From: Dichetophora obliterata | Lineage: Eukaryota; Arthropoda; Insecta; Diptera; Sciomyzidae | DNA: 64,000 nucleotides | Assembly (NCBI GenBank): GCA_963920525.1 | Contig: OY986436.1 | Span: 176,382,361-176,446,360 of the forward strand | Reading direction: 5' to 3' | Part shown: positions 43,770 through 56,294 of the stretch, in pieces | Layout of the letters: every line of letters begins with the position of its first letter | How positions within the stretch are numbered: the first letter of the stretch is position 1 | Made by a program: the position numbers and the translations under genes | Notes under the pieces: model-generated | Told to the model about the DNA's origin: nothing | Database searches by the model: none | Seen by the model: only the letters and a program-made list of their open reading frames with translations

Positions 43770-46700
43770 GTCATGTGTCTATTTACCACAGGGTTTTTTC
43801 TAGCGTTTCGGAATCAACGTTAAATAATAGTTAGTTATTTTAATTTGTTCTGGTTTAAATATAAAAATTGATAATTTCACAAATAAACTTCGCTGTAAAA
43901 CTTCCTGTTAAAAAACCCAATATTGCTACACAAACGAAGTGAAACTGTTGTTTGAACAATAAAAAGAAACTATCCATCTTAGCAACGCGAACAAGATTTT
44001 GTTTTGCATTACAATATCATCACCGACAAATTTTTACAAGCGGGAGGCTATTTCGCGAGCGACACACATGCTACTCGCATGCGTTATTGTCTCTGAAATT
44101 TTAGTTATATTTTGCAGTTTTGCTGCTGTTTTCAATTCTTTGATAAGCTTCACTGTCCTTCTGCTTTGCTTAATGATCTCCCTACAAAATGTTTTGAATA
44201 CTTATCCTGAAAAAATAATATTTAATATTTGTTTGTTTACTTTATATCAAATATGTATCTAATAAATTCAATATAAGTTGGATTGTTGTGTTCTAGATAT
44301 TTTTTGTTTCTCAACCCTAGACTTCTATTTAAACAAAATTAATTTAATTATTATTCCATTTTATTTTCTTAAAAAATAGCTATGTTTTTTATTCCGTTAT
44401 AAGTTCTTGACTGTCTCTTGCTTCTTTGGTTCTTCCCCAACTTATTTTATTAGGAACTTCTCTTTTTTATTAATAGTTGAAATAATTTTTTTAAAGGTAA
44501 TTGAATGTTTTTAATTCCGTGTTAGTTATTTTGAGCTCTCACGTTCCATTTTTAAAACCTTAGGAATTTTATCACATAACTTTATGCAAGCAACATTTTT
44601 TCTCGTATACATTTTATTTATTTAATAGCAACGTTCACAATTTCGTTGTAATTTGTATTAAAAACTCTAAATTAATTTCTAATAAAACATAATTGTAACA
44701 TAATCGTAATGATTTTAATTACGTTATAGTTTTCCTGTTGTCACTTTTGTTTTTTACATTCATTCCTATGTATGTAAAAATATATATGCTACATCTAAAA
44801 TATGTAGTTTTAAAGCATTTAGAAATATTCGTTGTGCTCAATTCCGTTCTTCAAATTGTTCATAAGTATTCATGTAAAAATAATGCAACGTTTTTGATGA
44901 GATAAACATTTTTTTAGGTGCTATTAGCAAAACAAACAAACTTGCTTTAATGTATTTTTTTTAACTCACTCACGATCAAAAAAGCATTAATCAAAATAGC
45001 AGCAATTTGCAAAAAAAAATAAAATATAAAAAATATACAGGGTGCGTTATGACTTTAAAGCTTTCTCTTAATTTCGAAACAAAAAGTTATCGTTTTAAAT
45101 TGTTTAAATGTATTGCTTTAATTGATACCTACATATGCATTTGTTCACCAACTTCTTCTTCATTTTGTATTTTTTTTTTTATAATTTGTAGCCCATAAAT
45201 TTGTTTTTATATTGCTTCAAGCTTTTGACCTAAAATTAAACTTTTCGAAATTTCCGTTTTCTTTTTTGCGTCTTATTTTGACAATGATGTTAACTCTTAA
45301 CATCAATGTTAAGCTGCTGTTCCATCGATTTGGTAAATTAAATTTGGTGCGCAAAAGCTTATGACTATTAAAAGCAGTTAATCAACAGTGATTTTCACAT
45401 TTTGGTGACTTCAACGCCATTCACGTGATTTAAAAAATAAACAAAAATATAAAAAAATTGCTGACAGCGAAAACAAAGAAATAAACAAATAAACTGCTTT
45501 AATTTTCTTGGGACTACCTTGAAAGCAATAAAAAAAAAAATAAGAAAAACTTGAAAAATCGAAACAAGAAATATTTAAAAAATTAGTCATAGTAATAAAG
45601 CTAGATAAAACTAAATAATAATACAGGAAGCTGCCATAAACAATAAGATAATAAAATAACCTTTAACAGTTTGGGCTTTTGTAAAGATTAAATGATTTAA
45701 ATATATTACTAAGTAAGTTTGCTTGCATTGTTTATGTGTTTTATTTTAATTTTTTTATTTTATTATTTTTATTTGAATTTGGCAACACTTGCAATTTAAA
45801 CAACAACAACAACATTAAATGCAACTATTAAAGTGCTCAGAAATTATTACCGAAATGAAACGCATTCAACTGAACCATCAAGATTCACTTATTTTCATAG
45901 CATGCCAATTAAGGCTAATTTAATGGCTCATACTGCATTGTTGTATTAAAAAAAAACAGGTTTGCGTGTTTTGCGTTGAATGTCAGGCTCAAAATCAAAA
46001 CCATGTTTTATTTGAATGGCTTTAATAAAAGCTCAACAGTTTTTGTAAAGCCAACGACTTAATCATAGTTTATCTAATAATAAATTTTATACATTAAAAT
46101 ACAAGTTAAAATTGAAGTTGCTGCCTTATGAAAAGCTGTTAAATACACAAACCTGTATGTATGGCTTTGCAGAAAAATATGGCGAAAAAAAGCTATGCTT
46201 GTTATTGTGTGGCAATAGCAACAAACAATAATGACAAGAAAAAATGGCAAACAAAAGAGCTGACATTTGCAAAAGCCAATATTGCAACAACAATTAGTTG
46301 TACACAACTTCAACAAATTTTGCAAAGTACTGCAACGCCAGCAACTTGAAAAAAAGTGAAGCAGCCACTAAGGCTTAAAAGCCTTAACTTAAAAAAATTC
46401 TCGCAAAACAAGCATTAAAAATTGAACAATTGAGCTACATACTCGTACCTTACCTTGACATAAAGCAGAATACCTGTTGTAAAAAAGCAAAAAGCTTTTC
46501 AATGTCACGCTCAAGCTTGACGGAGCATGCTTTTAGGCGCACAAAACTAAACTTCTGATAGGTACTAAAAAATTTATAACGTTAGATTTGTTACTGTTTG
46601 TTATTTATTTATGCGTTCACTTGAAAAAAAAAATGTAACTAGTTTATTAAACAACACATAAAAAAACCGAAAATTGAAAAAAGTATAAAAAAGAAAATAA

Positions 46701-48545
46701 AAAAAATTAAAAAATAACTATAAAAATATTAACAAACAGCTTATTTAAAATGAAGCTGTTTATATGTATAGAGTGTTAATTCTATAAAAAAACATATGGC
46801 AACAATTTATCGTTTTTGTTTATCAGAAACAAAGCCGCAAAAGCGAACCAGAAGAATGAGAACAAAAAGTATTGAATTAAGAATAGAAAATATATTTCTC
46901 AATTAGCATATCTTTCGTATCAGCAACGCCTTAGCAACACTTTTTGCTGCTGTGCTGTTTCTCATAAGCCAGATTTTAGTGAGCACATTGTTACTGCTAT
47001 TGACTGAATTTATATTGAAGGTCAATTGCCGCAACATACCACCGAAAGACTGTCTGACGGTCTGTCTGTCAAGGCAAACTGCTATCCCGTTCTGTTTGAA
47101 TTTGTATTTAAGACGCTTATTTAAAGTCACCGATACAAATTCTACACTTTGAATAGAATATTCTGGTGATGAATGATGATGCCTAAATTTCAAATTTTGA
47201 ACTTATGTGAATGTATAAAATCTAATCTTTTGAAAAGTTTAAAAATTAAATAAATATTAATCTTTTGAAAACTTTTTAACGAAAAAGAATGTATTGTTTT
47301 CGAATTATTTCGTTGCTTTTAATAAAAAAAATTATTTGTTAGGTCATTAAAGAATATGTTAAAAGAGCAAAAATTAATTGATTTCACAAGAACTGATTTT
47401 AAATTCTAGTTAATCGAAGTACGGCTTTTGCATGCTAATTCTGTTTTTGACATTTAAATGTATGTAGTATAGATTCAGCCAAAAGTTAATTATAGATCAT
47501 AATCTTGATTATCGAGCAATAAATGAGTAGAATAATTTTGAAAAAAATATTCGATGTATTCTTAAATTCTTTAAAAATAATGTAATAAAAATTAAACCAA
47601 ATTTAAAAATCTTTCTCTTCAATATATTGTACAAACCAAAGCAAAGTAATAAATACCTTAAATATGTAAGGAAAAAATATCGTCTCTAAACTAAACAATT
47701 CTATGCATTCACTAGACCGTTAAGCATTTCGCGCTTAATGCATGCAACAAGACAAAACAGCATTTGCACAAAAAAACATACTCGCTTGCATGCAATTCTC
47801 AATGACCCAAATTTCTGAGACATTGGCGTAAATGTAGCTCACGAATATATCGAACCATTGCCTGCCTTTGAATAACAGACTTTTTCAGACATTAAAAATA
47901 CAAAATAAATAACAAGAATTACAAAACAATAAAAAAAAAACAAACTTAAAATCAATTAATTTGGTCGTCTATGAGTGACGGTTTTGACAAATTTAAAATA
48001 AATGAATAGATTGTGCAAAGTTTGAATTAAAAACCCAATTTTTTAAGACTGTATTTCCGGCACTGCTTATTGTTGAAAAAAATAATTAAACAACAGTACA
48101 TGAGTACAAATTTGAGTATTAAAGTAAATTTGACAATAAAACAAAACCATGTCATATATTCAGATTAAAACTTAAGCGTTCAGCTGGATTGACATGAAAT
48201 ACATATTATTGAGTGTAACATTTCAACACCTCAGACAACATGAGAGTGCATGAGTCAGTTTTCATTATTTAGTTGTTATATCTTTTGCCATGACTAAGTA
48301 GCAAAACAAGAAAACATAAAAACAAAAACAATTAAAAAATAATTTAAAAATAAAAATTTTTAACACCTATTACTTGATTGCGGCCAAAAGCTAACTAACT
48401 GACCTCTGAGTTCTTCACTTGATTTTTTTATTTGTTTATTATCGATTTTCCATGTGTTTACGTTTGGCTATATATTTTTGTATTGATATTCTTAAGCAAA
48501 AAAAAAAAAACAAATTGTTTTAAATGTCTTTTCTTTCTTTTGCAG

Positions 48546-48612
48546 TTCCATCAACAATGTCGTTAGCTAGTGTGCATGGACCACAATTTGCTGACATCTG
48601 TAGTCCACTTGG
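48546..48612 (+). other. Pino: Pino exon 2, first coding exon
   Basis: Eleven untranslated bases precede the ATG at 48,557. The acceptor TTTTGCAG and the donor GTGAGT are both strong. It encodes 18 residues plus two bases of a Gly codon completed in the next exon. Confidence 0.85.
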
Positions 48613-51600
48613 GTGAGTTGTTATTAGAAGAATAAAAAAAAATTTAAGGAGTAAAAAGTATATTGAAATTAAAACTACATAACAATGAAAACGAGAAAAT
48701 AGTAAAAAAATTAATAAAATACAATAAAAAAAATATATGGAAAGAAAAAAAAAAAGTAAAAAGAAATTATATGAAAATATAATAAAAAAATAAGTAAAAA
48801 ATTAATTAAAATATAATAAAAATTGTTATAGAAATGATAAGGAATATTTAAAAATAAAAGAAATTATAGAGAATAGTACAAAATTACTGAAATTATAAAA
48901 AAATATTGAAAAAATAAAAGTACAAAAAATATAAAATTAAAAATATAATGATACATTTTTAAAATTTTTAATATTAAAAACTTGTTTAAAATTTTAAAAA
49001 TAATAGAAATGATAGTAAAAAACAGTAACAATATAGATAAAAAATATTCTTAAATACTTAAAAAAATAAAAATTTGAAATAAACGTACGTTTAAATCATA
49101 ACATATAATACAAAATAATAAAAATATTAAAAAAGATTGAGAATTTATTGAAAAAATTAAAAAAAGTATAAAACAATAGAAAAGTGGCAAAAAAAAGGGA
49201 TAAATTAATATAAAAATAGTAAGAAAAATATATAAAAATAATAGAAGTGGCAAACAGTAAAGTAAATATAAATATCATAATTAAAAGGTGAATTTTTCAA
49301 AAAATACAAATCCAAAAGATAAGTTCCGTATTTTACGTTTAAATTATAAAGCGTAGTAAAAATTATGGAACATATTAAAAAAATATTGAAAAAACTACAA
49401 AAAAGTAAATAAATAAAAAATAATATAGATTTAAAGATAAAATAAAAAAATTAGTAGTATATATAAGACACTAATATAAAATATAAAAATAATAGAAATG
49501 ACCAAAAAAATAGTAATAAAATAATTATCATAATTAAATGATAAAATGATCTTAAGTACTCAAAAAAACAAATAAACATTTGAATTAAACAGTAAAATAT
49601 AAAATATGAAAATAAAAAATATATAAAATATAAAAATATATAAAATATAAAAAATTAAAAAATATAAAATTTATAAAAAATATAAAAATAAAAAAAATAT
49701 AAAAATGTTATGAATAAAACTAAGAAAACTAATATAAGAAGAAAAATATAAAAAGATAAAATTAATATTAAAAGTATCTACCCATAAACAAGAAAAATAA
49801 GAATGAGAAATAGAATAGAGAATTACATCTATTTCTATATTTTGAAAAACATAAAAATAGAAAATATATAATAACAGTGAATAAAAAAAAAAAAATAAAA
49901 AGAAATTTCAATAATCTATCCTTGTGCCGCATCGAGTTTTCGTTAATAAAACGTAATAGTGTATGTCTTAAGCGCAATTGAGTCATAGAAATTTTTCACT
50001 GATGTCTTCTCACGCCTAGTCAAAAATAGACAAATGCAGTAAGTGAGTGGAATATGTCTAGCGTTGTTATTGCATGTAAAAATGAGCAGAAACCTCTAAA
50101 TAAACTCCATAAGAAAATAAGCATCTTAATAAGGCAAGAAAACACACATTGACCTCGAATATTTTTATGTGTAGTATATTAAGGTACTAAAAATGCCTTT
50201 TTTTTCTAGGCGTAATTTTTGCGAATTACGCTCCCTGTGCAGCCTGTCGCCACTCAACATGGCGCCAATCTGACATTAGCTCAAAATGCTAGCAAAATAA
50301 AAAATCAACAACACGCAAGGAATGTCATGCTTGCAATTAAAGCGTGTTGCTAGTCATTGAATGCACATTCCTTAAATTCTTAACCATGCAAGACTTGGCG
50401 CTTTTGTCATTATAATAAATATTAAAAAGTTGGCAAAGAAAAAAGAAAAATCAACGAACCATATTTGAATTGCTTTGCACATTTTTAGGGTGCAATGAAA
50501 AATACGAAACATGTAAAAAAAATAATAAAATTAATTAAACTAATTAAATTGCAAATGGCGCACCAGCCAGCTATTATTTAATTTAATTGTTTCATTGCTG
50601 TTTTAATTGTAATGCATAAAAGATTACGCCGCTTATTGTGAGTATCTAAAAAAATTTCATATGCTTAATGCCAAGCACAAAAAATTAGTTCGCTAAAATG
50701 GCAATTGATTGTTATATAAACAGAAAATTATTTCAACTATAAATTAAATGTGTGTTTATCGATAGCCGAAATCAATGTTGCTGGCGCGTGTTCTTAATTT
50801 GTCCAAGAAAAAAGAGTATTTTTAAAAGTAAGCTACATGAAAGAAGAGGGTAAAGGAGCTGAAAAGAATTGTCGTTATCGATAAGAAATCTGTTACTAAG
50901 AGTACATGGAAAAAGTTTTACAACCAAAGCCTTCATAAGTGGCACATTTCCCGTAAAACAAATTTATACTTCATTCATCGAAACAAAAATGTTGAGTTAT
51001 CATTTAATTTATTGATTTAAACTATTTATATATATATATGAATATAGTAATTTGTGCAATTTCACTGTCCATTATTAACGCAAACGTCGTCATACAAACG
51101 AAAAATAGTCGCTTATCTTTTCCTCAGAAGCTGACTTGTTATTTAGTGTTTAGTAAACTGCTTATGCACACAATTTTTAGATGAATATGGCTAAATGATT
51201 GAACTGAATGATGAAATGAACTCTATTTATCTGTTTTTTGTTTATTCTTTTTTTTTGATATAGAAATCACACAGTAACGCACAAAAAAAAAATAAAAAAA
51301 ATAAAATTTAAAATTATAAAAATAACCAAATATAATTATAAAAAACAAAAAAAATATAAAATCAAAAATAAAACCATGAAAATACCCTTAAATAACATAC
51401 TTATGTAATAACTTGAAAAATTTTATTAATTTATTATGTTTTTGTTTTGCAAATTTTAGACGCAATAGCATCAGCATGTCTTCGTCACTGTCGGATCTAG
51501 TTGGCAGTCCGTTGGAAATTTCCATGGACAATGTGCTGACCATCGAGGAGCTGCGTCAACAGATGGGCTCATGTTTTACATGCGGCGTTTCATGGACCGA

Positions 51601-52159
51601 TGATCATGTTTCACTTGATTGCAGCGAATGCGGTGGCTACAGCCTGGAACGACCTTGCCCACTGTGCGATGGACAGTGTGGTGTGCAGTGGAAGCGTGAT
51701 TTCACCATGGTGAGTAAGCTTCAAAAGCTTTTATCTAAAAGCTTGAAAAATCGCAAAAAGCTCGCTTCAAGCTCTTATTCTTTACCTCCTCAAGTTTTGG
51801 CATAAACCGTTAGCAAAAGTTTTAAAAGCATCCAAAAAATGGTGCTTTTGTACTTTGCGAGAGCGATAACTTTTAAGCTATTTGTAAAGTTTCTTTTCGT
51901 TTTGTTATATGTACTAAAATTTAATATATTTTTTCTTTTCTCTTTCCAGTCGCATGCCTGTGGTAAAGCACGTTGGCAGGGTGTGTGTCCCAGCTATCCT
52001 GAAGCTTTGATGCACTTGAATTCACAGACTGCCATCAATGCAGCCAATGCTGTCACCAACAATACGCATTCATCCTGTGCTGCTGCTGCAACGCAGCTGC
52101 GTCTAGCGCAGGAGTTGTGCGCGCGTTTGGAGCAACTGTCGGCCAGCGCACATACATGA
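48557..52159 (+). CDS. Pino: Protein pinocchio (three coding exons: 48,557-48,612; 51,460-51,709; 51,950-52,159)
   Basis: Joining the exons gives 171 residues. Exon 1 ([18 protein letters not shown], phase 2, donor GGTGAGT) joins to exon 2 after the TTTTAG acceptor at 51,459. Exon 2 ends at the ATG codon of RDFTM before GTGAGT. Exon 3 follows CTTTCCAG at 51,949 and starts SHACGKARW. The ATG has a good fly context (ACA before ATG). Residues 57-92 form a cysteine-rich core, CFTC (57-60), CSEC (73-76), CPLC (85-88) and Cys92, that looks like a zinc-binding module. The start peptide, the [15 protein letters not shown] segment and this core match insect pinocchio as I remember it; the Drosophila gene (smell impaired 21F) affects olfactory behaviour. 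The molecular role is not established here. The C-terminus is Ala/Asn-rich. The CAG/CAA-rich DNA after the stop suggests possible alternative ends. Confidence 0.87.
48613..51459 (+). other. Pino: Pino intron 2, extremely A-rich
   Basis: The first 1.3 kb (48,620-49,900) is almost wholly A with interspersed T (AAAATATAAAAATA-type), a strong strand bias. The rest is ordinary AT-rich intron with another A-rich stretch at 51,280-51,400. Apparent minus-strand frames of Phe/Ile/Leu runs (49,050-49,280) are products of this composition. Confidence 0.8.
51460..51709 (+). other. Pino: Pino exon 3, cysteine-rich core
   Basis: 250 bases, acceptor AAATTTTAG, donor ATG|GTGAGT. One base completes the Gly codon, then 83 codons. 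Higher GC than the flanking introns. Confidence 0.88.
51950..52159 (+). other. Pino: Pino exon 4, end of coding region
   Basis: Acceptor TTTCCAG at 51,949. 69 codons then TGA at 52,157-52,159. It begins [19 protein letters not shown] and ends with a Gln/Ala/Leu-rich helix-like stretch ([16 protein letters not shown]). Confidence 0.85.
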
Positions 52160-52378
52160 TTACCTGCCGCCACTGAACAAAACAGCAGCAGCAATGCAGC
52201 CGCCAATAACAATTGCAGCAGCAACAACACCAACAAAAAAAGTAGTAACAACATCAACAATGGCAGCAACATGCTCTCCAAAGCAGCCGCGGAAGACCGC
52301 ATAATTAAATTAAGTTAATTTTTTATTTTTATTTTTGTAGCTTATAAGTTAATAAAACATTATTTTTAAAATGATTTA
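52160..52378 (+). other. Pino: Pino 3' untranslated region with poly(A) signal
   Basis: It starts with CAG/CAA-type trinucleotide repeats (52,180-52,265). AATAAA at 52,351-52,356 is the first polyadenylation signal after the stop. Further AATAAA motifs downstream (near 52,936 and 53,467) could give longer transcripts. Confidence 0.6.
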
Positions 52379-53847
52379 TATAAGCTCCATACAAGCTTCT
52401 TAAGCTCCTACTTTTTGGCTGTTAATGTTGACCACTTTTTGTATTCTTCTTTCGTAGAGGTTGTATTGGCGTCTGTATAAAGCCCAACCATGCGTTGCTT
52501 CTGAAATTTTTAGCATTAAGTTATTTTAAGTGTCTCTTCAAAATTTGCCAAGTTGTTTTTTTTTAAATTCCGTTTTGAATAGTTAAGTTCTAGTTCATAG
52601 TTAATAGCATTAAAAGTTAAGTTGTAATTGCATTGAATTTGCGTAAAAACTTACATATTATTAAAACTTTATCTAAAAAAGTTAAGACTTTAGTTTGTAC
52701 GCTCTAAGAAGAAGACTATCAGATTTATATATGTAATTAAAGGAATAAGGATAAAACAGTATATTTTAGTGAAAATATTAAGCGAATTAAGGGAAACAAA
52801 ATAATATAAAAAAAAACAAATGTTTCAATCAAAATCTACAAAAAACATATTTTTGATGCATACATAAATTAAACTTATATTTATATGAAATGTTGTAGAA
52901 AATGTATAAAAAAAATACTTGTGTTTCACTTTTGAATAAAATAAACTAAAGCAACATCAAAACAAAAAGTTGTTCATAAGCTTTTGACAAAATTTTTGTT
53001 TTGTAATGTTTTATTTAATTGGTTTAAAGAGAATATAAAATATAATTTCAAAATTTTTGTTTTGTTTTCTTGAACTTGTCATGCTTACTTTTGTACTTAT
53101 AAAATAGCATTTATTTGAATCTGGCTTAAAATTCCTATCAATTGTAAAAAGCTCATAACGTTGGATTTTCTGTGAAAATCAGCATTTGTTCTTTAAATGT
53201 AATATATAACTTTAATTATAATATATAACTTTAAACTTGATGTTAGTTTTTCTTTGGCATACATTCAAAATTATAGAAAACTGCAAAGCTTTTCTTAATT
53301 TAGTTTCAGAACGAAAACATTTTCATGTCATTTAAATTTCTTAAAAAAAACGCTCAAAAACATAAATCCAGCAATGAGCTTCAATGACTTTGGCTTAATA
53401 TACCTAATAATTTAATGATATTCTATAACTAAGTTGATACGATGGACTGTTTTAATCATATTATTTAATAAAATAAATTCGTTTAGCTTTTATTTGATTT
53501 TAAACATGTGTTTCGTTGTTGTTCTTGTTTGATGTTAGAGCTCGTTGGGACTTTCAGTGACTCGATATAAAACCGTTATAATGATAAAATCAATCCTTTG
53601 TTTACAAATAGCTTATATATATCTTTTCCGAAAGTTTTCAAGGAACATATACAGCCCGATTCTGAATAAGAACTGTGGGAGAATTTTTCCCTTTTTCTCT
53701 GTTCTCATATTCTGTATAAAAAAATCTCCAATGGGTTCTTTTCTAAACGTACTTTGAAATTAGGAGTTTTTCCCGCGGAAAAAGAAGGTATTCTAAAAGT
53801 GAGTAAAAGGGAAAATGTGATGACTAGGGCTAGGAATCTCATGCAAA
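52379..53847. other. Downstream of Pino, no gene seen
   Basis: AT-rich DNA, possibly part of a longer Pino 3' UTR. The errantivirus inserted at its right edge. The frames at 53,545 and 53,705 are unrecognised. Confidence 0.5.
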
Positions 53848-53851
53848 TGCA

Positions 53852-54217
53852 AGTTAACGGAATTGCATTCCGCACTATTAAAAAAATAGCCGGCATTGGC
53901 CAGCTTGAGCCGGCCAATGCCCCACGGGCTATATATTAAAACACAATTACTTTTTTATGCTAAATTCAATTTATTTAGAAATAGGTAGAACAATTGTAGT
54001 TGTTTAATCTAGTGCCGAAACTGAACTGACTGATTGACTTAAAATTAACCTAAGGAAAACATTCCTCACTAATACACTCTTAAAACTACCTGCGCATGCA
54101 TACACTGGTCCCACGATGCGACGGAAGCTCTCCAGACGCTGACTCGGCTTGAATTGCATGCGCGTGCAGTGAATTGTGCTGCACCAGCATAAAGCGACAA
54201 TTTGGACTGTGTTAACT
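53852..54217 (-). repeat. 3' LTR of the errantivirus-type element
   Basis: 366 bases with AGTTAAC...GTTAACT ends. On the minus strand it contains TCAGTCAGTTCAG initiator-like motifs and an AATAAA polyadenylation signal (53,970-53,975). It is 365/366 identical to the 5' LTR. Confidence 0.95.
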
Positions 54218-54228
54218 CCTCCCCCTTC
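54218..54228 (-). other. Polypurine tract of the errantivirus-type element
   Basis: On the minus strand GAAGGGGGAGG abuts the AGTTAAC start of the 3' LTR, the expected plus-strand primer. Confidence 0.88.
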
Positions 54229-54249
54229 AAAAATCTACGGCCCGTAGAT

Positions 54250-55692
54250 CTACAAAGTATTGGTAGCGTGGAGTCCTTGAGGTTGTGGGTTTATACCAGG
54301 AATGTAAACCTTGCCATAAATTTTCTTCCCCAGGATATATGCGATTATTACTGCCACGAGGAGTATTAGACAGTCGGAGACTACAGATAAATTTACTTTT
54401 AAGGCAAGTTTTCCCAGTTGTCGTATGTTTTCCATGCTAAGGCTATGGACATAGCCGACGTCAACTTTGTGACCTTGGTGGGTGATGTTTGCTAGTACCG
54501 GTGGTAAGGGTTGAAGGCTTGACACGCTGGTGCTCGAAAATGTTCTGTTTTTCAGGTAAATCGTCTCATTTTCAAACTGGATAACGTACGTTCCATTTAG
54601 TACTCTTGATGTGTGGTTAGCAAGCAGATGGCCGTCGAAGTTGGTGACGAAGATTGTGTTGTCCTTGATTAGCTCGAAAATTTCGTCATTGTTTATGCGA
54701 TACTTGCAATTAGCATTACCGCCTTTGAGCAATCTTGGTATACAATCTGCTTCTCGGAGCGTTTTTAATGCATCTGCGCTGCAAACGGTTGTGCCACTTA
54801 TTGAGAGGCAATCCCTGATAATTCCAAACGTTTCTTTTTGGCTGACCAGCATTTTATTGAATTCTAGATCAACTTGCTGTCCCTTTATTATTGAAGCCCT
54901 TGTCAACAGTAGGTTGTACTCCGCTTTTCTAACCTTAGGCATTGAGATGATATAAAGCAAGATTGAGCCATTGGTGTATACTGATGGTTTTCCGTATTCG
55001 ATTGCTTCGATCTCATTTTCGTACGGCAGCGTTTCGATTTCTGATATAATTTTATTAAGTTCTTCTTTGTCAATGGCATTCGTATTTATGACACCGCTCT
55101 TTGCCATTTGGCACGCTCGTATAATTTCGTTGACCTCATCTTTGATGATTAGCATCTTGCTTAGGGTTAGTTGCTCAAAGTCATCCATGTTCTTCTCATT
55201 AGTTTGACTATTAACCTGCTCTACTGCACGATTGACCCTATTTATTATGTCTTGGTTCATGGAAAACAATTTTTCGTTGATTTTGTACTGATGATTGTTG
55301 TTTTCTATTATCTCGTTCTCGCTTTTAAGCACGTTGTTCCAATCAGATGCATCAGGATTGCCAGCTATCCATTTCCATGCTGAGCCAATCCAGTCAATTG
55401 AGCGTGTCTGCCTCCATGTTCTTCCTTTGAGAAGCTGGATACGGTCTCTGGTCTGCTTAGCATGAAACTCGAGGATGTGTCGTCTGTCCGCATTTCGCAT
55501 GATTCTGCTAACGGACTTAGTCATTTGTTCCAATACTTGCTCATATTGTTCCAAGTCCACCAAATGCACGAGTTTGAAGTGCCCATTAATGATCCAGCCC
55601 TTTCCATCCTTCACAGAAATTATAGGTGCCTTATAGTCGAAGATCTGTATGCATTGCGCTGCTGTTATAAAAGATATTCTGAAAGAATTCAA
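54250..55692 (-). CDS. env: Errantivirus Env, F-protein-like (480 codons)
   Basis: The fold family is that of baculovirus F and insect errantivirus envelope proteins. A furin-type site RQTR lies near residue 95, followed by an SIDWIGSAWKWIAG segment where the fusion peptide region sits. Long helical stretches rich in Asn/Glu/Ile come next, then NHT, NGT and NRT glycosylation motifs near residues 360-385. A C-terminal membrane helix (CLILLVAVIIAYILG) is followed by a short tail. There is no ATG at the frame start; the frame continues upstream without a stop to about 55,809. This fits translation from a spliced mRNA that borrows the gag leader start, as known for gypsy env. No internal stop is visible. 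Whether it is expressed is unknown. Confidence 0.87.
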   Translation of the reverse strand: MNSFRISFITAAQCIQIFDYKAPIISVKDGKGWIINGHFKLVHLVDLEQYEQVLEQMTKSVSRIMRNADRRHILEFHAKQTRDRIQLLKGRTWRQTRSIDWIGSAWKWIAGNPDASDWNNVLKSENEIIENNNHQYKINEKLFSMNQDIINRVNRAVEQVNSQTNEKNMDDFEQLTLSKMLIIKDEVNEIIRACQMAKSGVINTNAIDKEELNKIISEIETLPYENEIEAIEYGKPSVYTNGSILLYIISMPKVRKAEYNLLLTRASIIKGQQVDLEFNKMLVSQKETFGIIRDCLSISGTTVCSADALKTLREADCIPRLLKGGNANCKYRINNDEIFELIKDNTIFVTNFDGHLLANHTSRVLNGTYVIQFENETIYLKNRTFSSTSVSSLQPLPPVLANITHQGHKVDVGYVHSLSMENIRQLGKLALKVNLSVVSDCLILLVAVIIAYILGKKIYGKVYIPGINPQPQGLHATNTL

Positions 55693-55809
55693 CTTGTTAC
55701 TAGTTTTAATTTCCCTAAGAGGCCGAACTTGACAATGAATAAATATTGCAGTCAGTTCTTCTGTTGTAACTAAATTTTGACTAAAATAATTATAAAAATT
55801 TGTGTAATG

Positions 55810-56294
55810 TTAAGTAGCGGTCTAGAGGTTAAGTCTAATCAAGGTTTTTAATTAATTACTTATACATAAACAATATTTTTTCTTTTATTTTTATATTTTT
55901 ATTAACTAATAAGTAGTGGTATTATAAAAAAGTTTTATTTTTCCTTAAATTTTTAATTTACAAGATATTCTTAAAAAAATATTATTAATTTTTCCTTAAC
56001 TAAATGTTTTTATTCTATACTGCACTACACCCACACGGAAGCCTGACAAATTTCCTATGGTGGCGACAAGTTGCGTTTTTGTTTCGATTTGATTTAAAAA
56101 AAAAATTTTTTTTTTTTTACATTAGTTTTTCTTATATTCTATTTCTTTAAAATTTATTTTTCTTCTTTTTTTTGTGTATCGAATCTTTGGTGGGAGTCGA
56201 ACCCCGACATCTTGCAAAAATCCTGCAAGTGTCCACCATTTTTCCAAAAGATATTCAATGACAATTTAAATTGTACCTATTGTTTTATAGTTTT
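55810..56294 (-). other. Pol-env junction, non-coding
   Basis: About 485 bases, T-rich, with no credible frame. The env splice acceptor would be expected here or at the start of env. A tRNA T-arm-like GGGGTTCGACTCCC sits on the minus strand near 56,186-56,205. Confidence 0.5.

Larger units (their letters stand above)
39624..48545 (+). other. Pino: Pino intron 1 (about 8.9 kb)
   Basis: The donor is GTAAGTG at 39,624 and the acceptor is a T-rich tract ending TTTTGCAG at 48,545. It is AT-rich throughout and holds a 180-base direct duplication (41,232 and 41,989) and a foldback repeat (43,437). Frames such as 43,999-44,262 and 46,903-47,193 were examined and not accepted as genes. Large first introns of this kind often carry enhancers; none can be named here. 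Confidence 0.65.

Noticed and set aside
43999..44262. 87-codon frame with two hydrophobic stretches, membrane-protein-like
   Set aside because: It lies in the AT-rich first intron of Pino; T-rich DNA generates hydrophobic frames by chance and no homology is recognised.
49050..49280. Phe/Ile/Leu-rich minus-strand frames resembling membrane proteins
   Set aside because: Reverse complement of the A-rich intron 2 of Pino.
51994..52302. Minus-strand 102-codon Leu/Ala-rich frame
   Set aside because: Shadow of the Pino last exon and its CAG/CAA repeats read backwards.
54611..55773. Plus-strand frames across the env region
   Set aside because: Shadows of env, whose minus-strand frame has clear family motifs.
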